Part shown: one piece after another, positions 1-9,202 of the stretch | Layout: every line of letters starts with the position of its first letter | How positions within the stretch are numbered: the stretch's first letter is position 1 | Source: Paenibacillus xylanexedens | GTDB lineage: Bacteria; Bacillota; Bacilli; Paenibacillales; Paenibacillaceae | Assembly: GCF_017874615.1 (NCBI RefSeq) | Contig: NZ_JAGIKV010000003.1 | Coordinates: forward strand, 310,001-374,000 | DNA length: 64,000 nt | Reading direction: 5' to 3' | The notes under the pieces: model-generated | Database searches by the model: none | Told to the model about the DNA's origin: nothing | The model's input: only the letters and a program-made list of their open reading frames with translations | Made by a program: the position numbers and the translations under genes

Positions 1-379
1 AATCGTCCAGGAACCATAACGGGTCCATACTGTCTTCCTCACCGTTGTAATTGATCACGATTTCTTCGCCAGCTTTGATGTCTGTATAAGCGTAGAAGTC
101 AAAGGTGTGGTTATCAAAATTGATATCATAAGTAGCGTTAGGTTCATAGGAGTGGTTGATCAGACTGCCGTAGCCGAGCAGAATGGCGGTATGATTCGCC
201 CCATATTCGAACACGTAATCTTCCAGAATCGTTTTTTCGACATGCTCATGATCTTCATTTGGGTAAGGCACAACGGGTGCCTGATGGATAAGCGTTCCTT
301 TGGCAATATCAACGGTAGCAAATACCCCGCGGTTAAACTCGCCACCATCACCCAACTTGGATTGTTTCACTTCAATCAT
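1..379 (-). CDS. SET-domain protein, 3' end outside the window
   Basis: The reverse strand is open from an ATG at 379 to the window edge (126 codons seen). The start is supported by an AGGTGA ribosome binding site five bases upstream; an upstream in-frame ATG at 412 has none. The product shows the SET pattern: FATVDIAKGTLI near the N-terminus, then GYGSLINHSYEPNA (the NHSxxPN cofactor/active-site motif) and GEEIVINYN. SET proteins are usually S-adenosylmethionine-dependent lysine methyltransferases; small stand-alone bacterial ones mostly have unknown substrates. It is divergent from the ABC-F gene. The C-terminus is cut off, so the catalytic tyrosine region cannot be judged fully. Confidence 0.8.
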   Translation of the reverse strand, partial: MIEVKQSKLGDGGEFNRGVFATVDIAKGTLIHQAPVVPYPNEDHEHVEKTILEDYVFEYGANHTAILLGYGSLINHSYEPNATYDINFDNHTFDFYAYTDIKAGEEIVINYNGEEDSMDPLWFLDD

Positions 380-508
380 AATCTTCACCTGATGCTCTTC
401 GAAGAGCTCCATTCTATATAATAGTAATTCGTTAAGGCAAAATTTTAACCCATACTTTCATATAAGGCAAATTTCAGACAAAAAGGTGCAATAATTTTTA
501 ATATGGCG

Positions 509-538
509 TTGAGTTGTGCAGGATATAACGCTTATAAT
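509..538 (+). promoter_or_regulatory. Promoter of the ABC-F gene
   Basis: TTGAGT at 509-514 and TATAAT at 533-538 are separated by 18 bases, with the ABC-F start codon about 40 bases downstream. This is a sigma-A type promoter. Confidence 0.6.
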
Positions 539-576
539 ATACAAAGAATTAAGTCTATATAGAAAAGGTGTCATGA

Positions 577-2133
577 ATGAGCATATTAAATGTAGAAAAA
601 TTAAGTCACGGGTTTGGTGACCGTGCTATCTTTAACGACGTTTCATTCCGCCTGTTGAAGGGCGAACATATTGGTCTGATCGGGGCCAATGGTGAAGGTA
701 AATCCACCTTCATGAACATTATTACAGGAAAACTTCAGCCGGATGAAGGCAAGGTGGAGTGGTCCAAACGGATGCGTGTTGGTTATCTGGACCAGCATGC
801 TGTATTGAACAAAGGCCATTCCATCCGTGACGTACTTCGCGGCGCGTTCCAGTATTTGTTTGACATGGAACAGGAAATGAATGATATGTATGGCAAAATG
901 GGCGATGTTACACCGGAGGAGCTTGAACAACTTCTTGAAGACGTGGGTACGATTCAGGATACGCTGACAAATCAGGATTTCTACATGATCGATGCCAAAG
1001 TGGATGAAACCGCACGTGGTCTGGGTCTGACGGATATCGGTTTGGATAAAGACGTCAATGACCTGAGTGGTGGACAGCGTACCAAAGTCCTGCTTGCCAA
1101 GCTGCTGTTGGAAAAACCCGATATTTTGCTCCTGGATGAGCCTACGAACTATCTGGATGAATTGCATATCGAATGGCTAAAACGTTATTTGCAGGAATAT
1201 GAGAATGCTTTTATTCTGATCTCTCACGATATTCCGTTCCTGAACAGTGTTATCAACTTGATCTATCACATGGAGAACCAGAATCTAACTCGTTATGTGG
1301 GCGATTATGATCACTTCCAGGAAGTGCATGAGATGAGAAAACAGCAGCTGGAGTCGGCATACAAACGCCAACAACAAGAAATTGCTGACCTCAAGGATTT
1401 TGTAGCCCGGAACAAAGCAAGTGTAGCTACACGTAATATGGCGATGTCCAGACAGAAGAAACTCGACAAGATGGATGTCATTGAGATCGCCAAGGAGAAA
1501 CCGAAACCGCAGTTCAACTTCCGTGATGCAAGAACATCCGGCAAGCTCATTTTCGAAACCAAAGGTCTTGTAATTGGTTACAACGAACCGTTGTCCAGAC
1601 CACTGGATCTGCGTATGGAGCGCGGACAGAAGATTGCCCTTGTTGGTGCGAACGGAATCGGTAAAACAACCCTGATGCGCAGTATTCTGGGTGAAATTCA
1701 AGCTCTGGAAGGAACCGTTCAACGCGGTGAACATCTGGAGATTGGTTACTTCCAGCAAGAGATGAAGGATGCCAACTACAATACATGTATTGAAGAGATC
1801 TGGCAGGAGTTCCCTTCGTATACCCAATTCGAGGTGCGTGCTGCACTCGCAAAATGTGGTTTGACAACAAAACACATTGAGAGCAAGGTAGCTGTACTGA
1901 GTGGTGGGGAGAAAGCTAAAGTGCGTCTCTGTAAGCTGATCAATAATGAAACCAACCTGCTTGTGCTCGATGAGCCGACGAACCATCTGGACGTTGATGC
2001 CAAAGAAGAGTTGAAACGTGCGCTCAAGGCTTACAAAGGCAGTATTCTTCTGATTTCCCACGAACCGGAATTCTATCGTGATGTGGTTACGGAGACGTGG
2101 AACTGTGAGTCGTGGACAACAAAAGTATTCTAA
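577..2133 (+). CDS. yfmM: ABC-F family ATPase, YfmM-like
   Basis: The 518-residue protein has two ABC ATPase domains and no membrane segment, so it is a soluble ABC-F protein. Domain 1 has Walker A GANGEGKS (residues 36-43), signature LSGGQ and Walker B LLLDEPTNYLD; domain 2 has GANGIGKT, LSGGE and LVLDEPTNHLD. A charged linker of about 80 residues between them matches the ABC-F interdomain linker that reaches into the ribosomal E site. Length and sequence resemble Bacillus subtilis YfmM. ABC-F proteins act on stalled or antibiotic-bound ribosomes; whether this one gives resistance cannot be told. AAAAGGTG lies just upstream of the ATG. It appears monocistronic, with its own promoter and terminator. 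The symbol is a family-level assignment from memory. Confidence 0.85.
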   Translation: MSILNVEKLSHGFGDRAIFNDVSFRLLKGEHIGLIGANGEGKSTFMNIITGKLQPDEGKVEWSKRMRVGYLDQHAVLNKGHSIRDVLRGAFQYLFDMEQEMNDMYGKMGDVTPEELEQLLEDVGTIQDTLTNQDFYMIDAKVDETARGLGLTDIGLDKDVNDLSGGQRTKVLLAKLLLEKPDILLLDEPTNYLDELHIEWLKRYLQEYENAFILISHDIPFLNSVINLIYHMENQNLTRYVGDYDHFQEVHEMRKQQLESAYKRQQQEIADLKDFVARNKASVATRNMAMSRQKKLDKMDVIEIAKEKPKPQFNFRDARTSGKLIFETKGLVIGYNEPLSRPLDLRMERGQKIALVGANGIGKTTLMRSILGEIQALEGTVQRGEHLEIGYFQQEMKDANYNTCIEEIWQEFPSYTQFEVRAALAKCGLTTKHIESKVAVLSGGEKAKVRLCKLINNETNLLVLDEPTNHLDVDAKEELKRALKAYKGSILLISHEPEFYRDVVTETWNCESWTTKVF

Positions 2134-2209
2134 ATAGAGGTTGTTCAAAAAGTCCGCTTTTGATTACGAATCACGTGCGAGCTTGCGAACAAGCTCGAAG
2201 CGTGAGAAG

Positions 2210-2255
2210 AGGCGCGAATTTTGCTTGCAAAACAGGCAGAACTCGCGCCTTTTTT
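2210..2255 (+). terminator. Terminator after the ABC-F gene
   Basis: AGGCGCGA (2210-2217) pairs with TCGCGCCT (2243-2250), followed by a T run; the loop contains a smaller TTTTGC/GCAAAA hairpin. A further inverted segment (CGAGCTTGCGAACAAGCTCG) lies at about 2178-2197. Confidence 0.7.
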
Positions 2256-2294
2256 GCGTGGTTTTAACGAAAAATGTTTGAGCCCAATTCACAG

Positions 2295-2341
2295 TTGACA
2301 GCTTGAATAAGGCAATAATATAATTCAGGAAAGCGATTACA
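2295..2341 (+). promoter_or_regulatory. Promoter with cre-like site upstream of the GH43 gene
   Basis: TTGACA (2295-2300) and TATAAT (2319-2324) with an 18-base spacer form a near-consensus promoter. AGGAAAGCGATTACA (2327-2341) matches the CcpA cre consensus WTGNAANCGNWNNCW at all but one fixed position. It sits where transcription would start, so catabolite repression is likely. Confidence 0.65.
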
Positions 2342-2446
2342 TTTATATATTAAAAACCTGTTTCACTGCATAGGGGCAAAGAAAACACGGTATTCCGTAT
2401 GGGTATCATTGCACTTAGAAGGGAAGACGGGTCTTTTTTTGCACTC

Positions 2447-2466
2447 TAATGAAACCGGTTTCATTA
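2447..2466 (+). promoter_or_regulatory. 20-bp perfect palindrome, cre or LacI-family operator
   Basis: TAATGAAACCGGTTTCATTA is a perfect 20-bp palindrome about 120 bases before the GH43 start. Its core matches the cre consensus completely, and it also resembles operators of other LacI-family regulators with a central CCGG. The rest of the 2256-2586 gap holds a leader with a small AGAC/GTCT hairpin and T run at about 2427-2440, but no recognisable riboswitch or gene. Confidence 0.7.
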
Positions 2467-2586
2467 AAATAAGGAGGTGGACAAAAGCTCGTTACTGACC
2501 ACTGGTTGCTGAGGATAGGCTGAACCACAACACCGCGCATACATGAACCATGCTTTCATCTTTCACGCCAAAGGAGAGAATGAACA

Positions 2587-5500
2587 TTGGATAAACTCAG
2601 GAAACCCATGATATTTATGTTATCTGCAACACTTGCGCTGTCTTCCGGACCGTTGATGCTGCCGAGTAAGGCGTATGCGGATCTGAACAGTATACCCACC
2701 ACGTTGTTGCAGGACGATTTTTCGGATGGGAATTACACGGAATCACCCGCGTGGAACGTAAGCTCAGGCAATTGGGAAGTACTCGCGGACCCGACAGATA
2801 CGTCCAACTCTACGCTTTTCCAGAGCGATACCAATGAAGGCATCATCTCTACTGGAGACTCCATGTCGGACATGACCGTGTCCATGCGCTTTTATACAGG
2901 AGAAGGTAAAGGATTTCCGGGCATTTTGCCGCGGTTCCAAGATAAGAGCAACTTTTACTATTTTCAAATGCAGCTACCCAACAACAAACTCGTTTTCTCC
3001 AAACGGATGAACGGATCAGACACAACTTTGAACACGGTGGACTATGCGTTTGCCAAAAACACATGGTACACGCTCAAAGTGGTGCTGTCGGGTACCACCA
3101 TTCGCGGGTATATCGCGGAAAACGGCTCCGATCGGTTGGTATTTGATCTGGTCGATCCTACATACGGGTCAGGTACCGTGGGCATTCGGAATAAGTGGCA
3201 GTCGGTACATGCAGATGACGTGATCATTGCCGAGCAACCGCCTGGGAACGATATTCAGCTATCCATTGCTGAGCAGACGGCGTCATCGGTTTCACTGCAA
3301 TGGTCTGAAATCGTAGGTGCATCAGCCTATCGCTTGTATCGTTCCTCTACGCCTGAAGGCGGTTATTCCCTGGTAACCAATACCGGGACTTTGGGACACA
3401 CAGATGAAGGATTAAGCGGGGATACGGTGTATTATTACAAGATCGCTTATGAATACGGAGGCCTAACCGAGTCACAATGGACTGCTCCGCTGGAAGTTCG
3501 GACGACTGCGGCGGCACCACAGGCTCCTGGCGAATTAAAGGCCGAGGCACTCAATGCCACAAGCGTGAAGCTATCTTGGTCCGCTGTGGACAAGTCAACT
3601 GGTTATCGCGTGGTTCGGGCCGAAGCTGGCAGTGACCAGTATGAGCAGATCTATGAAGGGAAAGGGCTCATATTCACGGATAATGCACTTGAGCCGGGCG
3701 CCAGCTACAGCTATCGTGTAACAGCCTATAACGCAGCTGGGGAGTCAGCATTCACTGTTGCAGAAGCGACGACATACTCCATTGACTCTCCAGCAGAGTT
3801 CGCTGCCACAGCTGTGACGGACACATCAATCTCTCTGGGGTGGAATGTCCTGCCTGGATCTGATGTAACGTATACACTCTCGAGGTCTACCAGTGCTACG
3901 GGTACGTATCAACAGGTCTATAGTGGCAATGAAAACACGTTTAACGATAGCGGTCTGACGATGGGCACAGGATATTTCTACATCATCCAGGCGACCGTGG
4001 ACGGCGTAACTGCTCCAGCATCCGCACCGCTTGGTGTTGTCACAGTTCGTACAAGCATTACACCTGGGCAACTGTGGCCGGATCTGGACGGTAAGCCGAT
4101 TGATGCGCATGGGGCTGGCTTTTTCTATGATGAACAGACAGAGACCTATTACTGGTATGGCGAATATCATAAGGGCGGCTGGCCAGCTGTTGGTGTGCGT
4201 GTGTATTCATCCAAGGATCTGATGAATTGGACCGATGATGGTATGGCTTTAACAACTCTTCAATCCATGGATGATTTTGACAATGACCCGTTGATTTCCG
4301 AATTGTATGCAGGACGCGAAGACAAGGTGGATATCTGGGCAGATATTCGCAGAGGACGGATCATTGAGCGGCCGAAGGTCATCTATAACGACAAAACGAA
4401 GAAATACGTGATGTGGGCCCACATGGACGGCGACAAAGACCCCTATAACGATAATGCGAATTACGGTAAGGCGCGGGCCGGTTATGCGATCAGCGACTCT
4501 CCAACAGGGCCTTTTGTGTATCAGAAGAGTTACCGGATGGACAGAGCTCCCGAAGGGGAGAAAGATTTCTTCCCAAGCGACCGGGGTATGGCACGTGACA
4601 TGACGTTGTTCAAGGACGATGACGGCACTGGCTATCTGATCTACTCCAGTGAGGAAAACCTGACGCTCTATATCTCCAAACTGAATGAAGACTACAGTGA
4701 CGTAACAGGGTGGCATAAGGAAGGACGAACGGATGACAAAGGCAATCCGGTACGAGATTCCACCTATCAGGCGGAATACGGCGTCGATTACGTGCGTGTG
4801 TTCCCGGGAGGGCAACGCGAAGCACCGGCGATGTTCAAGTATCAGGGGAAATATTATATTTTGACTTCCGGAGCTTCTGGCTGGGCCCCTAACGAAAACA
4901 AAGTGACGGTGGCGGACAACATCTTTGGCCCGTGGTCAACGCAGACCAATCCGTTCGTGCGCACGTTGCCGAGTGATCCCGATCCAGGCAAAGCATTTGG
5001 CACACAGACCACTTCCGTCATTCCGGTCGATCCGGAAAAAGGAAAATTCATCTACGTGGGGGATACGTGGAATGGTGGCAATTTCTCGAATGACGCTGCA
5101 AAATACGTGTTCTTGCCAATTGAGTTTGGAATAGGCTCTGACATCGCGATCAAGTGGTATAACAGCTGGACACCTGATCTGCTGAATTCGATGGGCAAGG
5201 TAGATATTGCTGATCCGTTGCCAGAAGCCGTGGCGCTAGGCAAAGTACCATCCCTGCCAACCACATTGAATGTGCGTGAGGGTGAAGCACTGGTATCAAC
5301 GCCAGCAGTATGGACGATTGATAACCGGGCCATGACGGCAGAAGATTTTGCCAAGCCAGGACCGCTCACATTACAGGTAACGACACCGGAATATAACAAC
5401 AAAAAGCAGGCAGTTCGCGTAAACGTCATTCCGGAGAATACACTCTATTTCGTGAACAGCGGAGGTTACGAAACGGCTGATTACAGTCTCATGGGTGCTT

Positions 5501-7812
5501 ATATGAAGGGAACGCTTGCGAACCCGGGAACGGCCGATCAGATGTACGCTCCGGCTGAGGGACGCAATTGGGGTTATGTCAGCGCTGCTGCACTGGCATC
5601 CGGTTCGAATGGCGGGGATATATTCTCGACCGTACGTTACCTGAACGGTGGCAATGTCAGCAATTCTCCTAAAGGCACGGACTTAACCTATACATTTGAT
5701 GTGCCAAACGGGACATACGATGTCTACGCCGGATTCAACGATCCGTGGAGCAATACATCGCGCAGAGCGAATTTCATCATCAATGGCACCAATACCGGTG
5801 CAGTTTCTTTTACACCTGCCAGCGTTAGAGCCCACAAAGACATCAGCGTGTCGGACAACAAGCTGGAGTTGACCGTGCGTAATACAGCATCGCAGGACCC
5901 GATGATTAGTTGGATTATGATCGTTAAACCTGACGCCGCGCCACCTGCAAATGATAGTGCTGGCCTTAATGCTGATGCGTTAGATTCAACGAGCGCAACG
6001 CTTCACTGGGATGCTCATCTTGGTGCAGCAAGCTACAAGCTTTACCGCTCAGATCGTGAACAAGGTGAGTATAAGGTGGTCTATAGCGGCAATGGACGGG
6101 AGTACACGGACAGTGAACTGAACCCCGGCACAGAATATTATTACAAAGTGGAAGCTTTTGAAGCAACGGGGCAATCCGTGAGAGGTGTATCTTCCGCTTA
6201 TCAGGTGCACACGGCTCAGCAGAGCGCTGCCGATGTAGCTACAGGCATTACAGCATTGGAACAGCCTTCCGCAGGTGCGAAGAAACTGAAGTTACCATCC
6301 GTGCCGCAAGGTTTCACGGTGAAGATCGCTTCCAGTTCGGTACCGTCTGTCATACAAACCGATGGAACGATTGTTCCACCATCCAAGGAAACAACAGTAA
6401 CCTTGGAGTTGGAAATTACTCGAAATTCTGACGACAGTAAAGCCTTGACTGTACCGTTGACAGTGAAGGTGCCGGCGTCTGTTCCTTCCCCTGGAGGCAC
6501 GGAACCTGGTTCGGGCGGTAATCCAGGTGGCAATTCTGGTGGAAATCCAGGAAATGGTTCTGGTTCATCCAGCAATGGTGGACAAACAGGAAGTGGTAAC
6601 CCAAGTGAAGAGAATGTGGTGCCACAACCTAAACCGGAGAAGGACCGTTCTGTTCTGGAGTTGCAGGGACAGTCTGATCAGAAGGGTGTAGTGCAGTCCA
6701 ACGTGGATGTTTCAACGATTAAAGAGGCTTTTAAAGTTGCCCCCTCAATGGATGCAGGTCAGCGCTTGGTCGAACTTAGGCTGAAGCCGGTTTCGGGAGC
6801 AACGGCATATGAAGTGTCTCTGCCTGCCTCTGCGTTGATAGATCAGGGCGAGTCACATGTGTTCAACATTGTTACAGAGCTGGGAATGTTGGAGCTTCCT
6901 GCAACACTGTTAATGAAGGATGTAGTTGGTGATGGGATTGCATCAATCCGATTGGTCAGAACGGAGCTGCCAAAAACAGTCGCAGATCAGCTTGGCACGA
7001 AATATGGAGTCCAGCTTGAACTTCAACTGGATGGTCAACCATGGCCATTGGAAAGCCAGTTAATACTTCGTCTGCCTTTCCAATCCTCACAAAATGCTCA
7101 GCAGGATCGGATTGTAGCATTTGCCATTGGCGTGAACGGTGTGGCAACCCCGTTGCCGCAAAGTTACTACGATCAAAAAAGCGGGCAGCTTGTATTTTCC
7201 GTCACATCATTCACAGGAAATTATGCTGTTGTACCTGTGGAGCAGACATTCGCAGATCTTGCAGAAGTGCAGTGGGCCAAGAAAGCAATGGAGGCTTTGG
7301 CTGTCCGAGGTGTAATTGATGCTGAGGCAAGCGGTGATTCCACCCAGTTACATCCAAAACAGGAGATGACCCGCGGCCAATACATGCAATGGTTGATGAC
7401 TGCGCTGGGTTTGAATGCTTCTTCCGGGAATGCGTTCTCTGATGTAAACGAAAATGCTCCGTACTACGAAGCAGTTACAGCTGCGCGTTCGCTAGGTATC
7501 ACGAGTGGTACCGGTGACGGGCGCTTCTTGCCAGAGTCCACGATCACTCGTCAAGAGATGATGACGTTGACAGTGAGGGCACTTGCGGCGGCTGGACTGG
7601 TTGACTCCGAGACGGCTGTAACAGATAACCTTACTCGTTTCCGCGACGCTTCCGAGATTCGCTCCTATGCCCGGGATAGTGTGGCATTACTTGTGTATCT
7701 GGGCATCGCTCACGGATACAATGGTGAGGTGAAACCACTTGCCGAAGCGACCCGAGCCGAATCGGCTACGTTGTTATATGCGATGATGAGCAAACTGGTA
7801 TGGAAGAAATGA
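2587..7812 (+). CDS. Secreted GH43 glycoside hydrolase with FN3 and SLH domains
   Basis: The 1741-residue protein starts at TTG; the nearby ATG at 2580 is out of frame and quickly stops, while AAGGAGAG fits the TTG. An N-terminal signal peptide ends near SKAYA. Next come a concanavalin-like domain (about 40-215), three FN3 domains (220-490), a GH43-like five-blade propeller (about 495-830), a Big_4-type Ig domain, a carbohydrate-binding beta-sandwich (about 960-1110), another FN3, a Gly/Ser-rich linker (1300-1345), a region of unknown type, and three SLH domains (about 1555-1741). Candidate catalytic acids are Asp in DAHGAG (about 506), Asp in RDMTLF (about 669) and Glu in REAPAM (about 745). 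GH43 enzymes act on arabinan, xylan or galactan; the substrate cannot be fixed here. The SLH domains should tether it to the cell wall. Upstream cre-like sites suggest glucose repression. Confidence 0.85.
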   Translation: MDKLRKPMIFMLSATLALSSGPLMLPSKAYADLNSIPTTLLQDDFSDGNYTESPAWNVSSGNWEVLADPTDTSNSTLFQSDTNEGIISTGDSMSDMTVSMRFYTGEGKGFPGILPRFQDKSNFYYFQMQLPNNKLVFSKRMNGSDTTLNTVDYAFAKNTWYTLKVVLSGTTIRGYIAENGSDRLVFDLVDPTYGSGTVGIRNKWQSVHADDVIIAEQPPGNDIQLSIAEQTASSVSLQWSEIVGASAYRLYRSSTPEGGYSLVTNTGTLGHTDEGLSGDTVYYYKIAYEYGGLTESQWTAPLEVRTTAAAPQAPGELKAEALNATSVKLSWSAVDKSTGYRVVRAEAGSDQYEQIYEGKGLIFTDNALEPGASYSYRVTAYNAAGESAFTVAEATTYSIDSPAEFAATAVTDTSISLGWNVLPGSDVTYTLSRSTSATGTYQQVYSGNENTFNDSGLTMGTGYFYIIQATVDGVTAPASAPLGVVTVRTSITPGQLWPDLDGKPIDAHGAGFFYDEQTETYYWYGEYHKGGWPAVGVRVYSSKDLMNWTDDGMALTTLQSMDDFDNDPLISELYAGREDKVDIWADIRRGRIIERPKVIYNDKTKKYVMWAHMDGDKDPYNDNANYGKARAGYAISDSPTGPFVYQKSYRMDRAPEGEKDFFPSDRGMARDMTLFKDDDGTGYLIYSSEENLTLYISKLNEDYSDVTGWHKEGRTDDKGNPVRDSTYQAEYGVDYVRVFPGGQREAPAMFKYQGKYYILTSGASGWAPNENKVTVADNIFGPWSTQTNPFVRTLPSDPDPGKAFGTQTTSVIPVDPEKGKFIYVGDTWNGGNFSNDAAKYVFLPIEFGIGSDIAIKWYNSWTPDLLNSMGKVDIADPLPEAVALGKVPSLPTTLNVREGEALVSTPAVWTIDNRAMTAEDFAKPGPLTLQVTTPEYNNKKQAVRVNVIPENTLYFVNSGGYETADYSLMGAYMKGTLANPGTADQMYAPAEGRNWGYVSAAALASGSNGGDIFSTVRYLNGGNVSNSPKGTDLTYTFDVPNGTYDVYAGFNDPWSNTSRRANFIINGTNTGAVSFTPASVRAHKDISVSDNKLELTVRNTASQDPMISWIMIVKPDAAPPANDSAGLNADALDSTSATLHWDAHLGAASYKLYRSDREQGEYKVVYSGNGREYTDSELNPGTEYYYKVEAFEATGQSVRGVSSAYQVHTAQQSAADVATGITALEQPSAGAKKLKLPSVPQGFTVKIASSSVPSVIQTDGTIVPPSKETTVTLELEITRNSDDSKALTVPLTVKVPASVPSPGGTEPGSGGNPGGNSGGNPGNGSGSSSNGGQTGSGNPSEENVVPQPKPEKDRSVLELQGQSDQKGVVQSNVDVSTIKEAFKVAPSMDAGQRLVELRLKPVSGATAYEVSLPASALIDQGESHVFNIVTELGMLELPATLLMKDVVGDGIASIRLVRTELPKTVADQLGTKYGVQLELQLDGQPWPLESQLILRLPFQSSQNAQQDRIVAFAIGVNGVATPLPQSYYDQKSGQLVFSVTSFTGNYAVVPVEQTFADLAEVQWAKKAMEALAVRGVIDAEASGDSTQLHPKQEMTRGQYMQWLMTALGLNASSGNAFSDVNENAPYYEAVTAARSLGITSGTGDGRFLPESTITRQEMMTLTVRALAAAGLVDSETAVTDNLTRFRDASEIRSYARDSVALLVYLGIAHGYNGEVKPLAEATRAESATLLYAMMSKLVWKK

Positions 7813-7840
7813 TGATACACCAGAATCGTAGCGTGTGAAA

Positions 7841-7887
7841 AAGAAGGCTTACTTTGACCTGGAACCCAGGTTGGAGTAAGCCTTCTT
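7841..7887. terminator. Hairpin terminator, probably bidirectional
   Basis: AAGAAGGCTTACT pairs with AGTAAGCCTTCTT, with an inner ACCTGG/CCAGGT stem. The T-rich tail is better on the minus strand, so it may chiefly end the oxidoreductase transcript and also serve the GH43 gene. Confidence 0.7.
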
Positions 7888-8004
7888 GATTGTACGCCAG
7901 CCATAGGCGAAAAGTCATTTACTCAACGAACGAGCAGCTTCCTATCGTTTTGCAGTTGTTATCTGTAATGTCTGCGAATTGTTATTTGTAATATTTGCAA
8001 ATTG

Positions 8005-8604
8005 TTAATTGTAATGTTTGCCGATTTGATATGCTTGCTCAAGCAAGCCTTCGATATGTTCTTTGGATTCTGAAATGGTTTCATAGAGGAATTCGACTCG
8101 GGATTCCTGCATTCTTGCATAACCTGCGATCCCATTATTCAGATAATTGGAGATCATGTTGTAATAGTCGTATTTATGGAATGAAGCCTCCGTTCCTCCA
8201 GCTAGCGCAATCCACAGTGCCTTTTTGGAGTTTGCCTTGTTCAGCAGCCCCATGTTCCATACCTTGTCCAGATAAGCTTTGAGCATGGAGGGAACGTTGT
8301 ACCACCAGATCGGAAAAACAAATACAATGGCATCGGCCGCAAGCACACGATCCAGCTCTTTGCGAATCACAGGGGCATGCTGTTTATCGGGATTTTGCCA
8401 GTCTCGTTCATCTTCTACACCATATAGTGGATCGAATCCGTCATGATATAGATCGAGGATATCGATTTCATGGGAATTCTCCTGCATACCTTCTATAAAA
8501 CGATTCATCACTGCAAATGTTAGGGAATCCTGTCTTGGGTGAGTAACGACCAGTTTAACATGTAGGAGTAACCATCCTTTTTTCTTTTTATTTTGGTTAA
8601 ACAT
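8005..8604 (-). CDS. Flavodoxin-fold NAD(P)H oxidoreductase, start region disturbed
   Basis: The product matches NAD(P)H:quinone oxidoreductases of the flavodoxin-like fold family (MdaB/Kef-regulator type): VKLVVTHPRQDSLT at the flavin phosphate loop, FVFPIWWYNVPSMLKAYLDKVW in the middle, and ALAGGTE near the cofactor. Such enzymes do two-electron reduction of quinones or electrophiles. The start is unclear. The frame is open to 8655, but the homologous N-terminus (M-K-x-L-V-V-x-HPR) would begin near 8561, where an ATG preceded by AAAAAAGGATGG is out of frame by one base. In-frame ATGs at 8604 and 8631 lack good ribosome binding sites, and 8631 lies upstream of the probable transcription start. 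8604 is given as a compromise. The gene is divergent from an HxlR regulator that probably controls it. Confidence 0.75.
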   Translation of the reverse strand: MFNQNKKKKGWLLLHVKLVVTHPRQDSLTFAVMNRFIEGMQENSHEIDILDLYHDGFDPLYGVEDERDWQNPDKQHAPVIRKELDRVLAADAIVFVFPIWWYNVPSMLKAYLDKVWNMGLLNKANSKKALWIALAGGTEASFHKYDYYNMISNYLNNGIAGYARMQESRVEFLYETISESKEHIEGLLEQAYQIGKHYN

Positions 8605-8623
8605 TCTGACCAATGTTATTATA
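8593..8623 (-). promoter_or_regulatory. -10 box and inverted-repeat operator of the oxidoreductase
   Basis: On the minus strand TATAAT lies at 8623-8618, and the inverted repeat TTGGT-N11-ACCAA covers 8593-8613, at the expected transcription start. This is a plausible HxlR operator. The -35 is weak. Confidence 0.5.
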
Positions 8624-8738
8624 AGTTTCATGACATCTTCTTGAGAAGTACGCACCTGAGAGTGCTGTAGATACTTTGGGGTTCTTCGGTTACTTTTAAT
8701 AACGGATATACATATATGTGAATTATGGGGGAGTACAA

Positions 8739-9128
8739 GTGGAACAAGAAATGAAAAAATATGAGAGTGGTGTGCAGGCGATGCTGGAACTGGTCGGTGG
8801 AAAATGGAGGATTCTTATTCTGCATCAGTTGATATCAGGTAAAAAACGAACAAGCGAACTTCGCAGAGCCATTCCTGGCATTACCCAGAAGGTCTTAACC
8901 CAGCAGCTGCGTGAACTGGAAAAGAATGAAATCATCCATCGGATCATTCATCCCCAGATTCCGCCCAAGGTAGAGTATGAGATGACAGAGTACGGCTTGA
9001 CACTACAGGACATCATTGACCGCATATGTCTATGGGGAGAGAATCACTTGGACAAAGTATACGGAGATAAAAGCAGAGTGCTGGGAAATCATTTTAGTGA
9101 CTATACTCCACTTTCAACTTCAACTTGA
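8739..9128 (+). CDS. HxlR-family transcriptional regulator
   Basis: A winged-helix protein of about 129 residues with the HxlR core: ALELVGGKWR-like MLELVGGKWRILIL, then LRRAIPGITQKVLTQQLRELEKNEIIHR and a wing VEYEMTEYG. HxlR proteins respond to electrophiles or other stress and often sit divergent to the enzyme they regulate. The GTG at 8739 is chosen because GGGGGAG lies five bases before it; an upstream in-frame GTG at 8718 has no such site. No cysteine is visible in the N-terminal half, so direct thiol sensing is not obvious. Confidence 0.88.
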   Translation: MEQEMKKYESGVQAMLELVGGKWRILILHQLISGKKRTSELRRAIPGITQKVLTQQLRELEKNEIIHRIIHPQIPPKVEYEMTEYGLTLQDIIDRICLWGENHLDKVYGDKSRVLGNHFSDYTPLSTST

Positions 9129-9155
9129 GCTGGCTGCCAAATTTAAAAATATAAC

Positions 9156-9189
9156 AAAACCGTCCTTGATTTAAAAAGGAGGGTTTTTG
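9156..9189 (+). terminator. Terminator after the HxlR gene
   Basis: AAAACCgTCCTT pairs with AAGGAgGGTTTT, ending in a T-rich tract. Confidence 0.7.
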
Positions 9190-9202
9190 TTGTTTTTTGT
9201 CC

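Noticed and set aside
1285..2148. Long minus-strand ORF opposite the ABC-F gene
   Set aside because: It is a shadow of the strongly coding plus strand; its protein is rich in Cys/His/Leu without motifs and it has no ribosome binding site.
2345..2445. Possible c-di-GMP (GEMM) riboswitch in the GH43 leader because of GGGGCAAAG and CATTGCAC
   Set aside because: The conserved GACGCAAAGC block and the P2 tetraloop receptor pattern are missing.
4249..4815. 188-codon minus-strand ORF inside the GH43 gene
   Set aside because: Shadow of the catalytic domain coding sequence; no motif and no start signal.
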